From: DASXTC01 sp036505635
GTDB taxonomy: Bacteria; Acidobacteriota; Polarisedimenticolia; JACPZX01; DASXTC01
Assembly: GCA_036505635.1 (NCBI GenBank)
Contig: DASXTC010000064.1
Span: 31,822 to 95,821 of the forward strand
Direction: 5' to 3'
DNA: 64,000 nt
Shown: positions 1-9,019 of the stretch, piece after piece
Position numbering within the stretch: position 1 is the stretch's first letter
Layout: each line of letters begins with the position of its first letter
Made by a program: the position numbers and the translations under genes
The notes under the pieces: model-generated
What the model was told of the DNA's origin: nothing
Databases searched by the model: none
What the model saw: only the letters and a program-made list of their open reading frames with translations

Positions 1-503
1 AGGCTCGCCGCGAGAACCGCCGCGGTGTCGTGGCGCGCGGCCAGCGCGAGCAGGGCCGCCGCCATCAGCGCGATGTACATCGACGCCTCCATCCCCCCGA
101 TCGAGGCCCGAAGCACCCCATCGCTGATGAGGATCGCCCCGCCGGCCAGCGCCGCGGCGAGGGGGCCGAATCCGAGCCGCAGCAGGAGCCGGCAGATCAG
201 GAATCCGGCCGCGACCAGGAAGACGACGTTGCACCGGGACGCGAGGACGGGAAGGCCCACGCCGGGCAGCGTCCCCTGCAGAAGCGCCAGCCACGCGGCA
301 TAAAGGGGGGAGGAGACCCCGAACACGTGCTCGCCGGCGTTATAGACCGCGCCCCGTCCCCGCAGGAGATTCTCCACGTACCGGAAGATGATGTAGGCGT
401 CATCGAAAGGAAGGACCGCGGCGACCAGGTGGACGGCGAGTGCGCAGAGGCTCGCCGAAGCCAGGATCGTCCACGACGCCATCCTCGTGATGTCCGGCCT
501 CAC
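1..503 (-). CDS. GT-C type membrane glycosyltransferase, N-terminal part (runs off the window)
   Basis: Only about the first 167 residues are present; the 3' end lies beyond the left edge. I chose the GTG at 503-501, which follows a GGAGG at good distance; an in-frame ATG lies seven codons later. The protein starts with a transmembrane segment, then an FDDAYIIFRYVEN motif in the first periplasmic loop, then further hydrophobic helices. The same layout and near-identical motif (YDDAYIIFRYVDN) occur in the gene immediately downstream, so the two are tandem paralogues. Acidic residues in the first loop are typical of GT-C enzymes using polyprenyl-phosphate sugars; the sugar and acceptor cannot be read from sequence. 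Family level is fairly sure, function is inferred. Confidence 0.7.
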   Translation of the reverse strand, partial: MRPDITRMASWTILASASLCALAVHLVAAVLPFDDAYIIFRYVENLLRGRGAVYNAGEHVFGVSSPLYAAWLALLQGTLPGVGLPVLASRCNVVFLVAAGFLICRLLLRLGFGPLAAALAGGAILISDGVLRASIGGMEASMYIALMAAALLALAARHDTAAVLAAS

Positions 504-545
504 CTCAGATCCTCCGGGGAGGCGGCGAGTATGCTCGATCGCCCC

Positions 546-2153
546 TCATTGCCGCCAGCCGCGCCTCCGGAAGACCAGCACCGACGAGTAGCGCGCGTCG
601 CCGGACAGGCAGGGCTCGTCGTGGACCTTCTCGTAGGAGGACGCGAACCATGGGCTGACCAGCAGACTTCTGCTGGCGTGGACGGGAAGGGTGACGACGA
701 AGTCGGGCGTGGTTCCGCGGACGAACTCCACCGAGATCACCCCGGGCTGATCGCCGCGCTGCTCGTACGGGATGGGAAAGTACGCGAGCGCCTCCGGCGT
801 GACGAGCCCGCAGGCGTCGAGCATGCGGCGGTCCAGCAGGTAGCCGAGGACGCCGATCTCCGGAGCGGCCACCGAGTCGGACGCGTCGCTGTGTGTCTCG
901 ATCCACCCGGCCGTGCGCCGGTAGGCGGCCATGCGCTCCGCGGCGTCCGCGTTGGTGGCCCCGTGCGTCATCAGGCTCCACTTCGATGGACGCAGGTGGA
1001 AGACAAGCGAGACGAGCACCGTCGTCAGCACCAGGGACAGCAGGAAAGCCTTCCCGGCCCTCCGCAAGGGCCCGCCCTCCTCCGGACCCAGACACGCCGC
1101 GGCCACCGCGACCACCGCGACCACCGCGGGGGCATAGACGAGCGGGATGTACCAGGGCATCAGCAGCGGGTTCGAGAGAGCGTAGAACGCCAGCACGAGA
1201 AGGAGGCAGGCCGGCAGAGCCAGCGCGCGCGGACGGCGCCCGTCCCCCGAGATGCGCCACCATCGCGCGAAGGTCCAGGCGAGCAACGCGATCCCGAGGA
1301 TGACCCAGGGCCATCGCGGCACGGACTCCTCGGGAAAGACGCCAGCCGCGCCCAGTCCGGTGAGCTTCTTCGCGGCGGCCGCGCCACCGTCTACGACGAT
1401 GCCCCCGAGCCTCGCCGTCAGGTCCACGATCGCCGTCCCCGGCGGCAGGGGGTAGAGCCCCGACGCCTTGGCGATCACCGAATGCGGGATCGGCGTCCCG
1501 TAGTAGGCGGTCGCCCCGGCCGTCCAGAGGACGAGCGGGAGGGCTCCGAGCAGCGGCCGCATCCTCGGACCTCCCGTGGCCGGGTCGAGGTACCGCGCCG
1601 CGACGACGACCGCCAGAACGACCATGCCTTCCGGCCGAGCCAGCGCCGAGAGGCTCCCCAGGAGGATCGCCGTCGCGTCACGGCCGCAGGCCAGCGCCCA
1701 CAGGGTCCCGAACAGCAGCGCGAGGAAGAGGGATGATTCCATCCCCGCGATCGAAGGCCGGAGGACTTCGTCGCTCAGTATCGCGGCCGAGCCGGCCAGC
1801 GCGGAGGCGGCGGGGCCGAACCCGAGGCGCCGGAGCAGGAGGTGGACCAGGACGCCCGCCGCGGCGAGCACGAGCCCATTGCTCCGCACCGCGAGGGTGG
1901 GGAGATCGACGCCGGGCAGCGCGCTCCTGAGCAGCGCGAGCCACACCGGATAGAGGGGGCAGGAGACTCCCAGGACCCTCTCTCCCGTGTTGTAGACGGC
2001 CCCCCGTCCCTCGAGGAAGTTGTCGACGTACCGGAAGATGATGTAGGCGTCGTCGTAGGGGGAGACCGCCGCGAGCAGGTGCACCAGCATGACGCAGAGG
2101 ATCGACGGGCCCAGGATGAACGCCGCGACCCGTGCCGCGGGGAGGGCTCTCAC
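546..2153 (-). CDS. GT-C type membrane glycosyltransferase (arabinosyl/mannosyltransferase-like)
   Basis: A 535-residue integral membrane protein with many hydrophobic helices. The first helix is followed by YDDAYIIFRYVDN (residues 33-45), the acidic first-loop motif of polyprenyl-phosphate-dependent GT-C transferases; an ARPEG motif sits near residue 175, as in many bacterial 'glycosyltransferase family 39/DUF2029-like' proteins. The soluble C-terminal part contains PEIGVLGYLLDRR (about 430-443) followed by 'DACGLVTPEAL', a segment typical of this family. The start is GTG at 2153. It lies 12 bases after the HAD phosphatase gene and just before a paralogue (1-503), so the three may be one transcript involved in cell-envelope glycan assembly. 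Substrate unknown. Confidence 0.75.
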   Translation of the reverse strand: MRALPAARVAAFILGPSILCVMLVHLLAAVSPYDDAYIIFRYVDNFLEGRGAVYNTGERVLGVSCPLYPVWLALLRSALPGVDLPTLAVRSNGLVLAAAGVLVHLLLRRLGFGPAASALAGSAAILSDEVLRPSIAGMESSLFLALLFGTLWALACGRDATAILLGSLSALARPEGMVVLAVVVAARYLDPATGGPRMRPLLGALPLVLWTAGATAYYGTPIPHSVIAKASGLYPLPPGTAIVDLTARLGGIVVDGGAAAAKKLTGLGAAGVFPEESVPRWPWVILGIALLAWTFARWWRISGDGRRPRALALPACLLLVLAFYALSNPLLMPWYIPLVYAPAVVAVVAVAAACLGPEEGGPLRRAGKAFLLSLVLTTVLVSLVFHLRPSKWSLMTHGATNADAAERMAAYRRTAGWIETHSDASDSVAAPEIGVLGYLLDRRMLDACGLVTPEALAYFPIPYEQRGDQPGVISVEFVRGTTPDFVVTLPVHASRSLLVSPWFASSYEKVHDEPCLSGDARYSSVLVFRRRGWRQ

Positions 2154-2165
2154 TCCGGCGCACCC

Positions 2166-2933
2166 TCAGGCATGGGCCAGGTCCGCGATCGATTCGATGA
2201 CGAAGTCGGGCCGGATCTCGGAGCGCGACAGCGCCTCCCGGGTGAAGACGCCGGTGCGCACGAGAACGGTGCGGCAGCCGACCCGGCGCGCGCCGATGCA
2301 GTCGTTCTCCAGACTGTCGCCGACGCACAGGACGCGGGAGACGGGCACTCCCAGCTCGCGCAGCGCCAGCTCGAAGAACGCGGGCGCGGGCTTTCCTACC
2401 ACCTCGGCCGTCACGCCGGCGGCGTACTCCAGCGCGGCGACGAAGGGACCCGCATCGAGCACGAACCCATCCTCGCCCGCGTGCCAGTACCGGTTCTTGT
2501 GCAGCGCGATGAGGCCCGCGCCCCGACCCGAACCGCCGCCGAGCCAGCGAAACGCCTCGGTGAGCCGATCGAAGGTGAAGCCGCGTCCCAGGTCCCCCAC
2601 CACCACCCAGTCGGGGGACGAGGTGACCTGCTCGACACCCGCGAGATCGATCTTCGAGGCCTCCGGGATGAGAAGCGCCGCGCGCGGACTCCCGGAGTCG
2701 AGGATGCGGCGCCGCGCGAGGCTGGCGGGGATCACGATCTCATCGGCGGTCGCCTCGATGCCGGCCCGGCCGAGCGCCTCCGCGATGGCGGCCCGGGGCC
2801 GCCGCGTGGTGTTGGTCGTCAGGCGCAGCGCGACGCCACGCGCGCGAAGCATCCGCAGCGTCTCGGCGGCGCCCGGGATCGCGACGTCCCCGTTCAGGAG
2901 CGTCCCATCCACGTCGATGAGCGCCCCGCTCAC
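2166..2933 (-). CDS. HAD-IIA family phosphatase (LHPP/NagD-like)
   Basis: 255 residues with all four HAD motifs: nucleophile/acid DVDGT (Asp7, Asp9), motif II TTNTT near 38-42, motif III Lys in VVGKPAP near 181, and motif IV GDSLENDC near 203-210. The cap lies between motifs II and III, which is the HAD-IIA (NagD, pyridoxal or glycolate phosphatase) arrangement; the segments IALHKNRYW and DAGPFVAALEYA resemble the LHPP/HDHD2 subgroup. Expected reaction: hydrolysis of a small phosphomonoester or phosphohistidine/phospholysine in the cytoplasm. The start is GTG at 2933 directly behind a GGAAGGG. It is followed 12 bases later by a GT-C gene. Exact substrate cannot be told. Confidence 0.85.
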   Translation of the reverse strand: MSGALIDVDGTLLNGDVAIPGAAETLRMLRARGVALRLTTNTTRRPRAAIAEALGRAGIEATADEIVIPASLARRRILDSGSPRAALLIPEASKIDLAGVEQVTSSPDWVVVGDLGRGFTFDRLTEAFRWLGGGSGRGAGLIALHKNRYWHAGEDGFVLDAGPFVAALEYAAGVTAEVVGKPAPAFFELALRELGVPVSRVLCVGDSLENDCIGARRVGCRTVLVRTGVFTREALSRSEIRPDFVIESIADLAHA

Positions 2934-3094
2934 CCCTTCCAGTGCCGGGTCGCTCAGAAGCCGCTCTTGCGACCGACGCGCCGCTTGGTCTTGGTCCTCA
3001 CTCCTCTTTCTTACAGGCTTCAGGGGGCGGCGTCAAGCCCCTGCCCGCGGCGCCCGGCCGAGACCGGCTGCGGCCGCCATCGCCGGAACGGGCA

Positions 3095-3164
3095 GGGAGG
3101 ACGAAACCCGGCAAGCAGATCCCGCCGCGATCCCCGCGACGGCCGGTCCGGGTTCCGTCCTCCC
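3095..3164. repeat. Long inverted repeat in the intergenic region
   Basis: The 17-base arms at 3095-3111 and 3148-3164 pair at 16 of 17 positions, separated by a 36-base loop that itself contains short GC-rich complementarity. The left arm also overlaps a second perfect 9-base pair (3039-3047 with 3089-3097), so two alternative hairpins compete for GGG at 3095-3097. The element sits downstream of the tricorn-like protease gene (stop at 3187) and upstream of the phosphatase gene (start at 2933), both on the minus strand. It may be a terminator lacking a U-run, an RNA processing site, or a remnant of a palindromic repeat. Confidence 0.6.
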
Positions 3165-3186
3165 GATCGACGCACCTCCTGCCGCG

Positions 3187-6100
3187 CTACTGTCCCGCCT
3201 GCACCTTGTACGCCGGACGGGCCGGCTTCCTGGGCGGGTTCTTCTTGAGCTGCTCCAGCGCCCACTCGATGGCGCGCTCTAGCTGCGGATCGTGGCCGGA
3301 CACCATCAGGTGCGGCGCGTTCTCCACCTCCATGTCGGGGTCCACGCCGTGGTTCTCCACCACCCACTGGCTCGTCTTGGGATCCCACATCCCGAAGTCG
3401 GGCATCGTGATGGCGCCTCCGTCCACCAGGGGCAGGCTGTGGCTGATGCCGACGAGGCCGCCCCACGTCCGCTTGCCGATCACCGGGCCGAGCCCGTTGA
3501 GCCTGAAGTAGTACGGGAAGGCGTCGCCGCCCGAGCCCGCGTACTCGTTCACGAGGATGCACTTGGGCCCGTCGATGGCGGTTCCCGGGGTGCGGAAGTC
3601 CTGGCCGTCGCGGTTCGACCAGTAGGTCATCGTCGTGCGACGCAGCCGCTCGACAAAGAAGTCGGGGATGAACCCCCCTCCGTTGAAGCGCTCGTCCACG
3701 ATGATCCCTTCCTTGTCCACCTGCGGATAGTACTGCTTGGTGAACTCCTGGATCCCACCGACCTGGGTGTTCGGCACGTGGATGTACGCGATGCGCCCGC
3801 CGGTCGCTTTCCAGACCTTCTCCCGATTGGCATTGACCCACGCGGTATAGCGCAACGACGCCTCGCTGCCGACCGGCTTGACGGTGTACGTGCGGGCCTT
3901 GGGGTCATCGGGAGCGGAGCCCACGGTGATGCGGGTCTGCTTGCCCTCGGTGCCGACGAACGCTTCGTACAGGTTCCTGGGCGCGCGCAGCGGCTGTTCG
4001 TTCACCGAGAGCAGGTAGTCCCCTTCCTTCACGTCGATGCCCGGCTCGCCCAGCGGCGCCGCCCCGGATGCGTTCCAGTTGCGCTGGCGGTAGATGGTCC
4101 TGAAGCGGTAGGCGCCGCTCCTGGCGTCCAGGTCGAAGTCGGCTCCCAGCAGCCCCACGTCCGTGCGCGGCAGCTGGGGCGCGTCCCCACCGCCGACGTA
4201 GGCGTGCGAGGTGGCCAGCTCCCCCTGCAGCTCGCCGAAGATGTAGTTCAGATCGGCGCGGTGCGCGACGTAGGGCACGAGCTGGCGGTATCGTTCCCCG
4301 ACCGCCTTCCAGTCGAGCCCCCCCATGGCCGGGTCGTAGTAGAAGTCCCGCTCGAGTCTCCAGGCCTCGTTGAACATCTGCAGCCACTCCTGCCGGGGAT
4401 CGACCGTGGCCATCAGGGTGCCCGATTCGATCTTGCCGTCGCCGACTTTCTTGCCCTCCTTCGCCTCGACGATCCCGAAGACGTCCTTCGAGCGGTACAG
4501 GATCTTGCCGCCGTCCTTCGAGTTGGCGTACCCGGACACGACGCCCGAGATGATCGTCTTGTCCTTGCGTTCCTTCAGATCGAACATGTGAATGGAGGAC
4601 TGTGGCCCCGCATCGCCGGAGCCGTCCGAGGGGATGGGGTCCTCCAGCTTCACGTAGAGGAGCTTGTCCTTGAAGGCGGTCAGGACCACGTAGCGCCCCG
4701 GCGGCACGGGGATCTCGGCGATCCGCGCGCCGATCCCCTCCAGGTCGATCTTGACCGGAACGGGCGCCTCTTTCTTGTCGTCCTTCTTCTCCTCACCCGC
4801 CTTCTCGTCCCCCTTGCCTTCGGCCTTGCCCTTATCCTTGTCCTTGTCGGCCCCCTTCGACTCGCCGTCTTTCTTGTCGTCCTTCTTCTCCTCGCCGGTC
4901 TCCTCGTCGCTCTCGGGAGCCATGGGGGACGCCACGTCGGTCCGCAGCGTGGCCGCGTAGATCTTGTCGGTGGCCGAGAAGTGCATGTTCAGCTCGAAGC
5001 CGCCGAACACGGGGTTCAGGGTGCGGCGCGAGATGAAGTACAGGTACTTGCCCTCGGGGTCGAACGCGGGGCTGTTGTCGTCGGTCATCCCGTCCGACAC
5101 CGCCGTGACAACGCCCGTGTCGAGCGAGTAGAGCATGATCTTGCTGAAGCCGGTGGCGACGGGTCTGGACCATGCGACCCACTTCGAATCGCCCGACCAC
5201 TGGTAGTCGAAGACCTCGCCGTCCATCCCCTTGTCGATCTTGGTGAGCTTCCCGGTGGCCACGTCGCACCACCAGAGCGACATCGTCTTGTCGGAGAAGG
5301 CCACCTTCAGGGAATCGGGAGACCACCTCGGCGGGTAGCGGAAGATGGCCCCTTCCTTCGTGACCTGCCGGTCGGGGGTCTTCCCGTCCGCGCCCGCGAC
5401 GTGGATCTGGTATTCGCCGCTGCGATCGGACAGGTAGGCGATCCACTTGCCGTCGGGAGACCATGCGGGGTCACGCTCGCGCGAGCCGGGTGAGCGGGTG
5501 AGGTTGCGGGCATCCCCCTTCTCGGCCGGCACGGTGAAGATGTCGCCCCGTGCCTCGATGACGGCGCGCTTGGCCGACGGCGAGAGCTCCCACCCACCGA
5601 TCCACCGGGTCACGTTGCGGTATTCGGCGCGGGCCGCAGGCTTGTCGTCGGGCACCATCACCTGGATCTTCTTCGGCTTGCCGCCGGGCACCGCCATCGT
5701 GTAGAGGTACCCGCCGTTCTCGAAGACGATCGTGTCTCCCCCGATGCTCGGCCACTTGACGTCGTACTCCTTGAAGTCGGTCACCTGGCTGCTCGTCTTC
5801 TTGTCGAGGTCGTAGACCCAGATGTTGACGGTGCGCCCGCCCTTGTCGGTGCTGTAGTAGATGGAGCGCCCGTGCCACATCGGCCACTCGTCGGCCCCCT
5901 CCCACTGCGTGATCTTCTCGGAGGTGTTGTTCCTGAAGTCGTAGGTCCAGATCTCCGGGGCGTTGCCTCCCTTGTAGCGCTTCCAGGTGCGGTTGTCGTA
6001 CGAGGGGGCGATGAATGCGATCTGCCCCGCGTCGGGAGAGAGCGAGGCGTAGCCGGCGGTCGGCAGGGCCAGCATCTCCTCGAAGCCGCCCGCGGCCGGG

Positions 6101-6516
6101 ATCTTGAAGAAGCGATCGTAGCGCTGGATCGACGAGGCGCGGGCGCTTCTCAGAAGGATGGACTTGCCGTCCGGATACCACTCCGCGACCTGGTCGCTGC
6201 TCGGATGCCAGGTCAGGCGGATCGGCTCTCCTCCCTCCACCGGCACCGTGAAGGCGTCCACGTTGCCGTCATACTCGGCGGTGAAGGCGATCGTCTTGCC
6301 GTCCGGTGAGAACTTGGGAACCCGCTCGAGCCCCTCGTGGGACGTGAGGCGGGTCGCCGTGCCGCCGGCGGCCGGGACCGTCCAGAGGTCGCCGGCGTAA
6401 GAGAAGACGATTCGATCGCCGCCGATGTCGGGCTGGCGCATGAGACGGCACTCCTCCAGCGCCAGGGCCGGAGTCGACAGGATGAGACAGAGCAAGACGA
6501 AGAGAAGGCGGGTCAT
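3187..6516 (-). CDS. Tricorn-like S41 protease with propeller, PDZ and catalytic domains
   Basis: A 1109-residue exported protein. A signal peptide (about residues 1-19, ending ALA) precedes a six- or seven-bladed PD40/TolB-like propeller with repeats of the type 'SPDGKTIAF', then a second propeller region, a lysine/glutamate-rich linker at about 532-592, a PDZ domain near 795-880, and a C-terminal S41 domain. The nucleophile is expected at Ser995 in NEYAGSGGDAF, matching the tricorn core motif. The order propeller-propeller-PDZ-protease is that of tricorn protease, which in archaea trims peptides; bacterial exported relatives are probably periplasmic peptidases. A GGAGG lies upstream of the ATG. 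The gene stands alone, followed by a structured intergenic region. Confidence 0.9.
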   Translation of the reverse strand: MTRLLFVLLCLILSTPALALEECRLMRQPDIGGDRIVFSYAGDLWTVPAAGGTATRLTSHEGLERVPKFSPDGKTIAFTAEYDGNVDAFTVPVEGGEPIRLTWHPSSDQVAEWYPDGKSILLRSARASSIQRYDRFFKIPAAGGFEEMLALPTAGYASLSPDAGQIAFIAPSYDNRTWKRYKGGNAPEIWTYDFRNNTSEKITQWEGADEWPMWHGRSIYYSTDKGGRTVNIWVYDLDKKTSSQVTDFKEYDVKWPSIGGDTIVFENGGYLYTMAVPGGKPKKIQVMVPDDKPAARAEYRNVTRWIGGWELSPSAKRAVIEARGDIFTVPAEKGDARNLTRSPGSRERDPAWSPDGKWIAYLSDRSGEYQIHVAGADGKTPDRQVTKEGAIFRYPPRWSPDSLKVAFSDKTMSLWWCDVATGKLTKIDKGMDGEVFDYQWSGDSKWVAWSRPVATGFSKIMLYSLDTGVVTAVSDGMTDDNSPAFDPEGKYLYFISRRTLNPVFGGFELNMHFSATDKIYAATLRTDVASPMAPESDEETGEEKKDDKKDGESKGADKDKDKGKAEGKGDEKAGEEKKDDKKEAPVPVKIDLEGIGARIAEIPVPPGRYVVLTAFKDKLLYVKLEDPIPSDGSGDAGPQSSIHMFDLKERKDKTIISGVVSGYANSKDGGKILYRSKDVFGIVEAKEGKKVGDGKIESGTLMATVDPRQEWLQMFNEAWRLERDFYYDPAMGGLDWKAVGERYRQLVPYVAHRADLNYIFGELQGELATSHAYVGGGDAPQLPRTDVGLLGADFDLDARSGAYRFRTIYRQRNWNASGAAPLGEPGIDVKEGDYLLSVNEQPLRAPRNLYEAFVGTEGKQTRITVGSAPDDPKARTYTVKPVGSEASLRYTAWVNANREKVWKATGGRIAYIHVPNTQVGGIQEFTKQYYPQVDKEGIIVDERFNGGGFIPDFFVERLRRTTMTYWSNRDGQDFRTPGTAIDGPKCILVNEYAGSGGDAFPYYFRLNGLGPVIGKRTWGGLVGISHSLPLVDGGAITMPDFGMWDPKTSQWVVENHGVDPDMEVENAPHLMVSGHDPQLERAIEWALEQLKKNPPRKPARPAYKVQAGQ

Positions 6517-6631
6517 AGGACCTTATACCTCCAGAATTTTGGCGGGAAGCGTGCGGGCAGCATAGGCCGGGTCGCCGGGCGGCGTCAACAGCCGGGACCC
6601 TCATCACCGCGTGCCCGCCTCCCCTGGCGAA

Positions 6632-7537
6632 TCACTGCCCCGGCCGGGACTGCGGCGGCGGAAACGGGGTCGTGACGTCCAGCACGAGGCTCCAGGCGCT
6701 CTCGCGGTCGCGACGCTTCCAGATCCGGAGGTAGCCGACGCTCTCGGAAGGCCGGGGGGCGGCCTTCCTCTGCTCCGCCGTCCCGTAGGTGTAGGCGAGG
6801 TCGCCCGAGCGGGAGATCCCGGTGCCGGCCGGCCGGGAGGCGGGCACACCTCCCTGCGCCACCAGGGCCGCGCGTGCGGCCTGCCGGCCCGTCATCGGGA
6901 GGGACTCGGACCTGTAGAGCCGTATCGCGCCGTCGGCGATCCACGTGTAGGAGTCCACCGTGAGACTGCGATCGAGATCCAGCAGCGCCTCGCGATCGCG
7001 CGCGGCGTCCGCGGTCGGCGGGGCGCCCTCGCCGGCCCCTCCCGCGCCCTCGCGCGAAGGGGAGGAGATCCCGGACGGTTTCCCCCCTTCCGGCTTCTGG
7101 TGCGAGGTGCCGGTGTCGAGCGCGACCCTCCACGATCCATCCGGCTGGCGTCGCCACACGGTGACGTATTGTCCGAAGGCCACCGGCGGATCCGATGCGC
7201 TCTTCTCGCGGAACTCCCACGGGCCGGTCGTGTACCCCAGATCGCCGGCGCGCGAGACATCGGCGAAGGCGGGCTCCCACGTCAGCACTCCGGGTGGGTC
7301 CGGCCTCTCGCTCCACCACTTCCTCCCCTCGACGGGGCCCGGCCTGAAGATGATCCCGTCGTCGGCCAGATAGGCGAGGAACGCCTGCCGGGTCCCCTTC
7401 TCGGTCGAGACCTTGCAGAAGGCGCGCTCGGCCGCCACGAGAGAGTCCAGGTCGGTGACGGTCCCGGGCCGCGCAGGCGTCGCCAGGGCCAGCGCCAGCC
7501 AGAGTGCCAGCCCTGGTCCGACCGCCGCGGCCCCCAC
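6632..7537 (-). CDS. Secreted tandem DUF4440/SnoaL-like (NTF2 fold) protein
   Basis: 301 residues. The N-terminus (about 1-25) is a signal peptide ending near ARPG. Two NTF2-like DUF4440 repeats follow: the first starts DLDSLVAAERAF and contains 'DDGIIFRPGPVEG', the second starts REALLDLDRSL and contains 'TYGTAEQRK'. Both carry the 'SRAGDLGYTTG/SRSGDLAYTYG' strand typical of the family, joined by a Pro/Gly/Glu-rich linker. NTF2-like domains of this type often bind small molecules; no catalytic residues can be assigned. The start is GTG at 7537, three bases after the stop of the persulfide dioxygenase-like gene, so the two are co-transcribed. Any role in sulfur chemistry is only inferred from that neighbour. 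Confidence 0.7.
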   Translation of the reverse strand: MGAAAVGPGLALWLALALATPARPGTVTDLDSLVAAERAFCKVSTEKGTRQAFLAYLADDGIIFRPGPVEGRKWWSERPDPPGVLTWEPAFADVSRAGDLGYTTGPWEFREKSASDPPVAFGQYVTVWRRQPDGSWRVALDTGTSHQKPEGGKPSGISSPSREGAGGAGEGAPPTADAARDREALLDLDRSLTVDSYTWIADGAIRLYRSESLPMTGRQAARAALVAQGGVPASRPAGTGISRSGDLAYTYGTAEQRKAAPRPSESVGYLRIWKRRDRESAWSLVLDVTTPFPPPQSRPGQ

Positions 7538-7540
7538 GGA

Positions 7541-8950
7541 TCAGCTTCCCGCGGACGAGGTGGCAACGGTCAGACTGGCCGCCTCCCAGGCCGCGAATCC
7601 GCCGACCATGTCGGAAAAGCCGGTAAATCCGCGCCGCTCCAGCAGGCTCACCGCCATCGAGGAGCGGTACCCGCTGGCGCAGTGGACGACGAGCTTGCGG
7701 TCCCGCGGGATCTCGCCGATCCTCGCCTCGAGCTTGTTGAGTGGGATGTTGAGGCTTCCCTCGATCCGCTTGCCGCTCCACTCCCCGGGAGTGCGGACGT
7801 CGAGCACCAGAGGCGGATCGGGAGCAGCGAGCAGCTCGGCCACCGTGACGGCCGTCACCCGATCGATCTTCTTGATCAGGGAGGGACGCCCGCCGAGCGC
7901 CTGCATGCTGCGGTCGAGGTAGCCGGCCATGTGGTCGAACCCGATCCGGCCCAGTCGCATCGCCGCCTCCTGCTCGCGCCCCGGCTCGGCGATCAGGAGG
8001 ATCAGCCTCTCGGGCGACAGGAGGGCCCCGGCCCAGGTGGCGAACTTGCCGCTCAGGCCGATGTTGATGCTGTCGGCCATGTGGGCTCCCGCGAAGTCGG
8101 CCGGCTCGCGCACGTCGAGGACCTGCGCCCCCGCCTTCTTCATCCTCACGAGATCGTCGAGCGCGAGAGGCTTTAGCGCCCGGCCGAGGGTCTTGTCCAG
8201 CGTGGCGCGCTCGCGGCGGTTGAGCATGGCGTCATGCGCGAAGTAGGCCGGCGCTTCGGGCAGGTCGGCGGTGACGATCCGTATGAAGGCCTCCTTGGCC
8301 ATCGGCTGCAGGGCGTAGTTGTGCCTGCGTTGCACGCCGATCGTCGAGACGGTCTCCTGGCTCAGGTTCTTGCCGCACATCGAGCCGGCGCCATGCGCTG
8401 GATAGACGAGCGTCTCGTCGGGCAGCGGCAGGAGCTTGTCGTGCAGCGAGTCGTAGAGCATCCCTGCGAGCTCCGTCGCGGAGATCCCGACGGAGGCCAT
8501 CAGGTCGGGGCGCCCGACGTCGCCGATGAAGAGGGTGTCGCCGGTCAGCACCGCGTGGGGCTTGAGGGGGTCCTTCGTCATATCGTACACGAGGATCGAG
8601 ATCGCCTCGGGGGTGTGGCCCGGCGTCTGGAGGATCTCCAGCTTCAGGTTGCCCAGCCGAAGGATGTCGCCGTCCGCCGCCGGGGCGAAGGGATAATCGG
8701 CCTCGGCGCGCGCCCCCAGGTGGATCGTCGCTCCGACCCGGTCGCGCAGCTCGAGGTGGCCGGCCACGAAGTCGGCGTGGAAATGGGTCAGGAAGACGTG
8801 CTGGATCTTGAAATTGAGCTTCGCGGCGTCATTCAGGTACTGTTCGATGTCCCGTTGAGGGTCGACGACCACCGCCGCGCGCGTCTTCTCGTCGGCCACC
8901 AGGTAGGAGGCGTGGGCCAGGCATCCGAGGTAGTACTGTTTGAGGATCAT
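7541..8950 (-). CDS. MBL-fold persulfide dioxygenase-like protein with two rhodanese domains
   Basis: 469 residues, cytoplasmic. Residues 1-240 form an ETHE1-type metallo-beta-lactamase domain: THFHADF puts metal ligands at His56, His58 and Asp60, with His65, and a further ligand in TPGHTPE near 106-112. Residues about 260-360 form one rhodanese domain and 370-465 a second. The second keeps the active-site loop Cys in VVHCASGYRSS (about Cys423); the first has no Cys at the equivalent position and is probably a structural or docking domain. The CstB/ETHE1-rhodanese class oxidises low-molecular-weight persulfides to sulfite/thiosulfate. The gene is followed three bases later by a DUF4440-like gene and preceded by the MutS-family gene. 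Confidence 0.88.
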   Translation of the reverse strand: MILKQYYLGCLAHASYLVADEKTRAAVVVDPQRDIEQYLNDAAKLNFKIQHVFLTHFHADFVAGHLELRDRVGATIHLGARAEADYPFAPAADGDILRLGNLKLEILQTPGHTPEAISILVYDMTKDPLKPHAVLTGDTLFIGDVGRPDLMASVGISATELAGMLYDSLHDKLLPLPDETLVYPAHGAGSMCGKNLSQETVSTIGVQRRHNYALQPMAKEAFIRIVTADLPEAPAYFAHDAMLNRRERATLDKTLGRALKPLALDDLVRMKKAGAQVLDVREPADFAGAHMADSINIGLSGKFATWAGALLSPERLILLIAEPGREQEAAMRLGRIGFDHMAGYLDRSMQALGGRPSLIKKIDRVTAVTVAELLAAPDPPLVLDVRTPGEWSGKRIEGSLNIPLNKLEARIGEIPRDRKLVVHCASGYRSSMAVSLLERRGFTGFSDMVGGFAAWEAASLTVATSSAGS

Positions 8951-9019
8951 CCGCCGCTCCTTCTCCTTCCGGCCTTCTCCCCTTGCGGAAAGGTCGAGAC
9001 ATTGTATCTCCTCTCAGGT

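Noticed and set aside
30..1736. A plus-strand open frame of 568 codons across the GT-C genes
   Set aside because: It is Arg/Pro/Gly-rich with no domain, and lies opposite two well-supported paralogous genes; GC-rich DNA gives such mirror frames.
3292..5493. A plus-strand open frame of 733 codons opposite the tricorn-like gene
   Set aside because: Composition and lack of any motif mark it as antisense to the protease gene.
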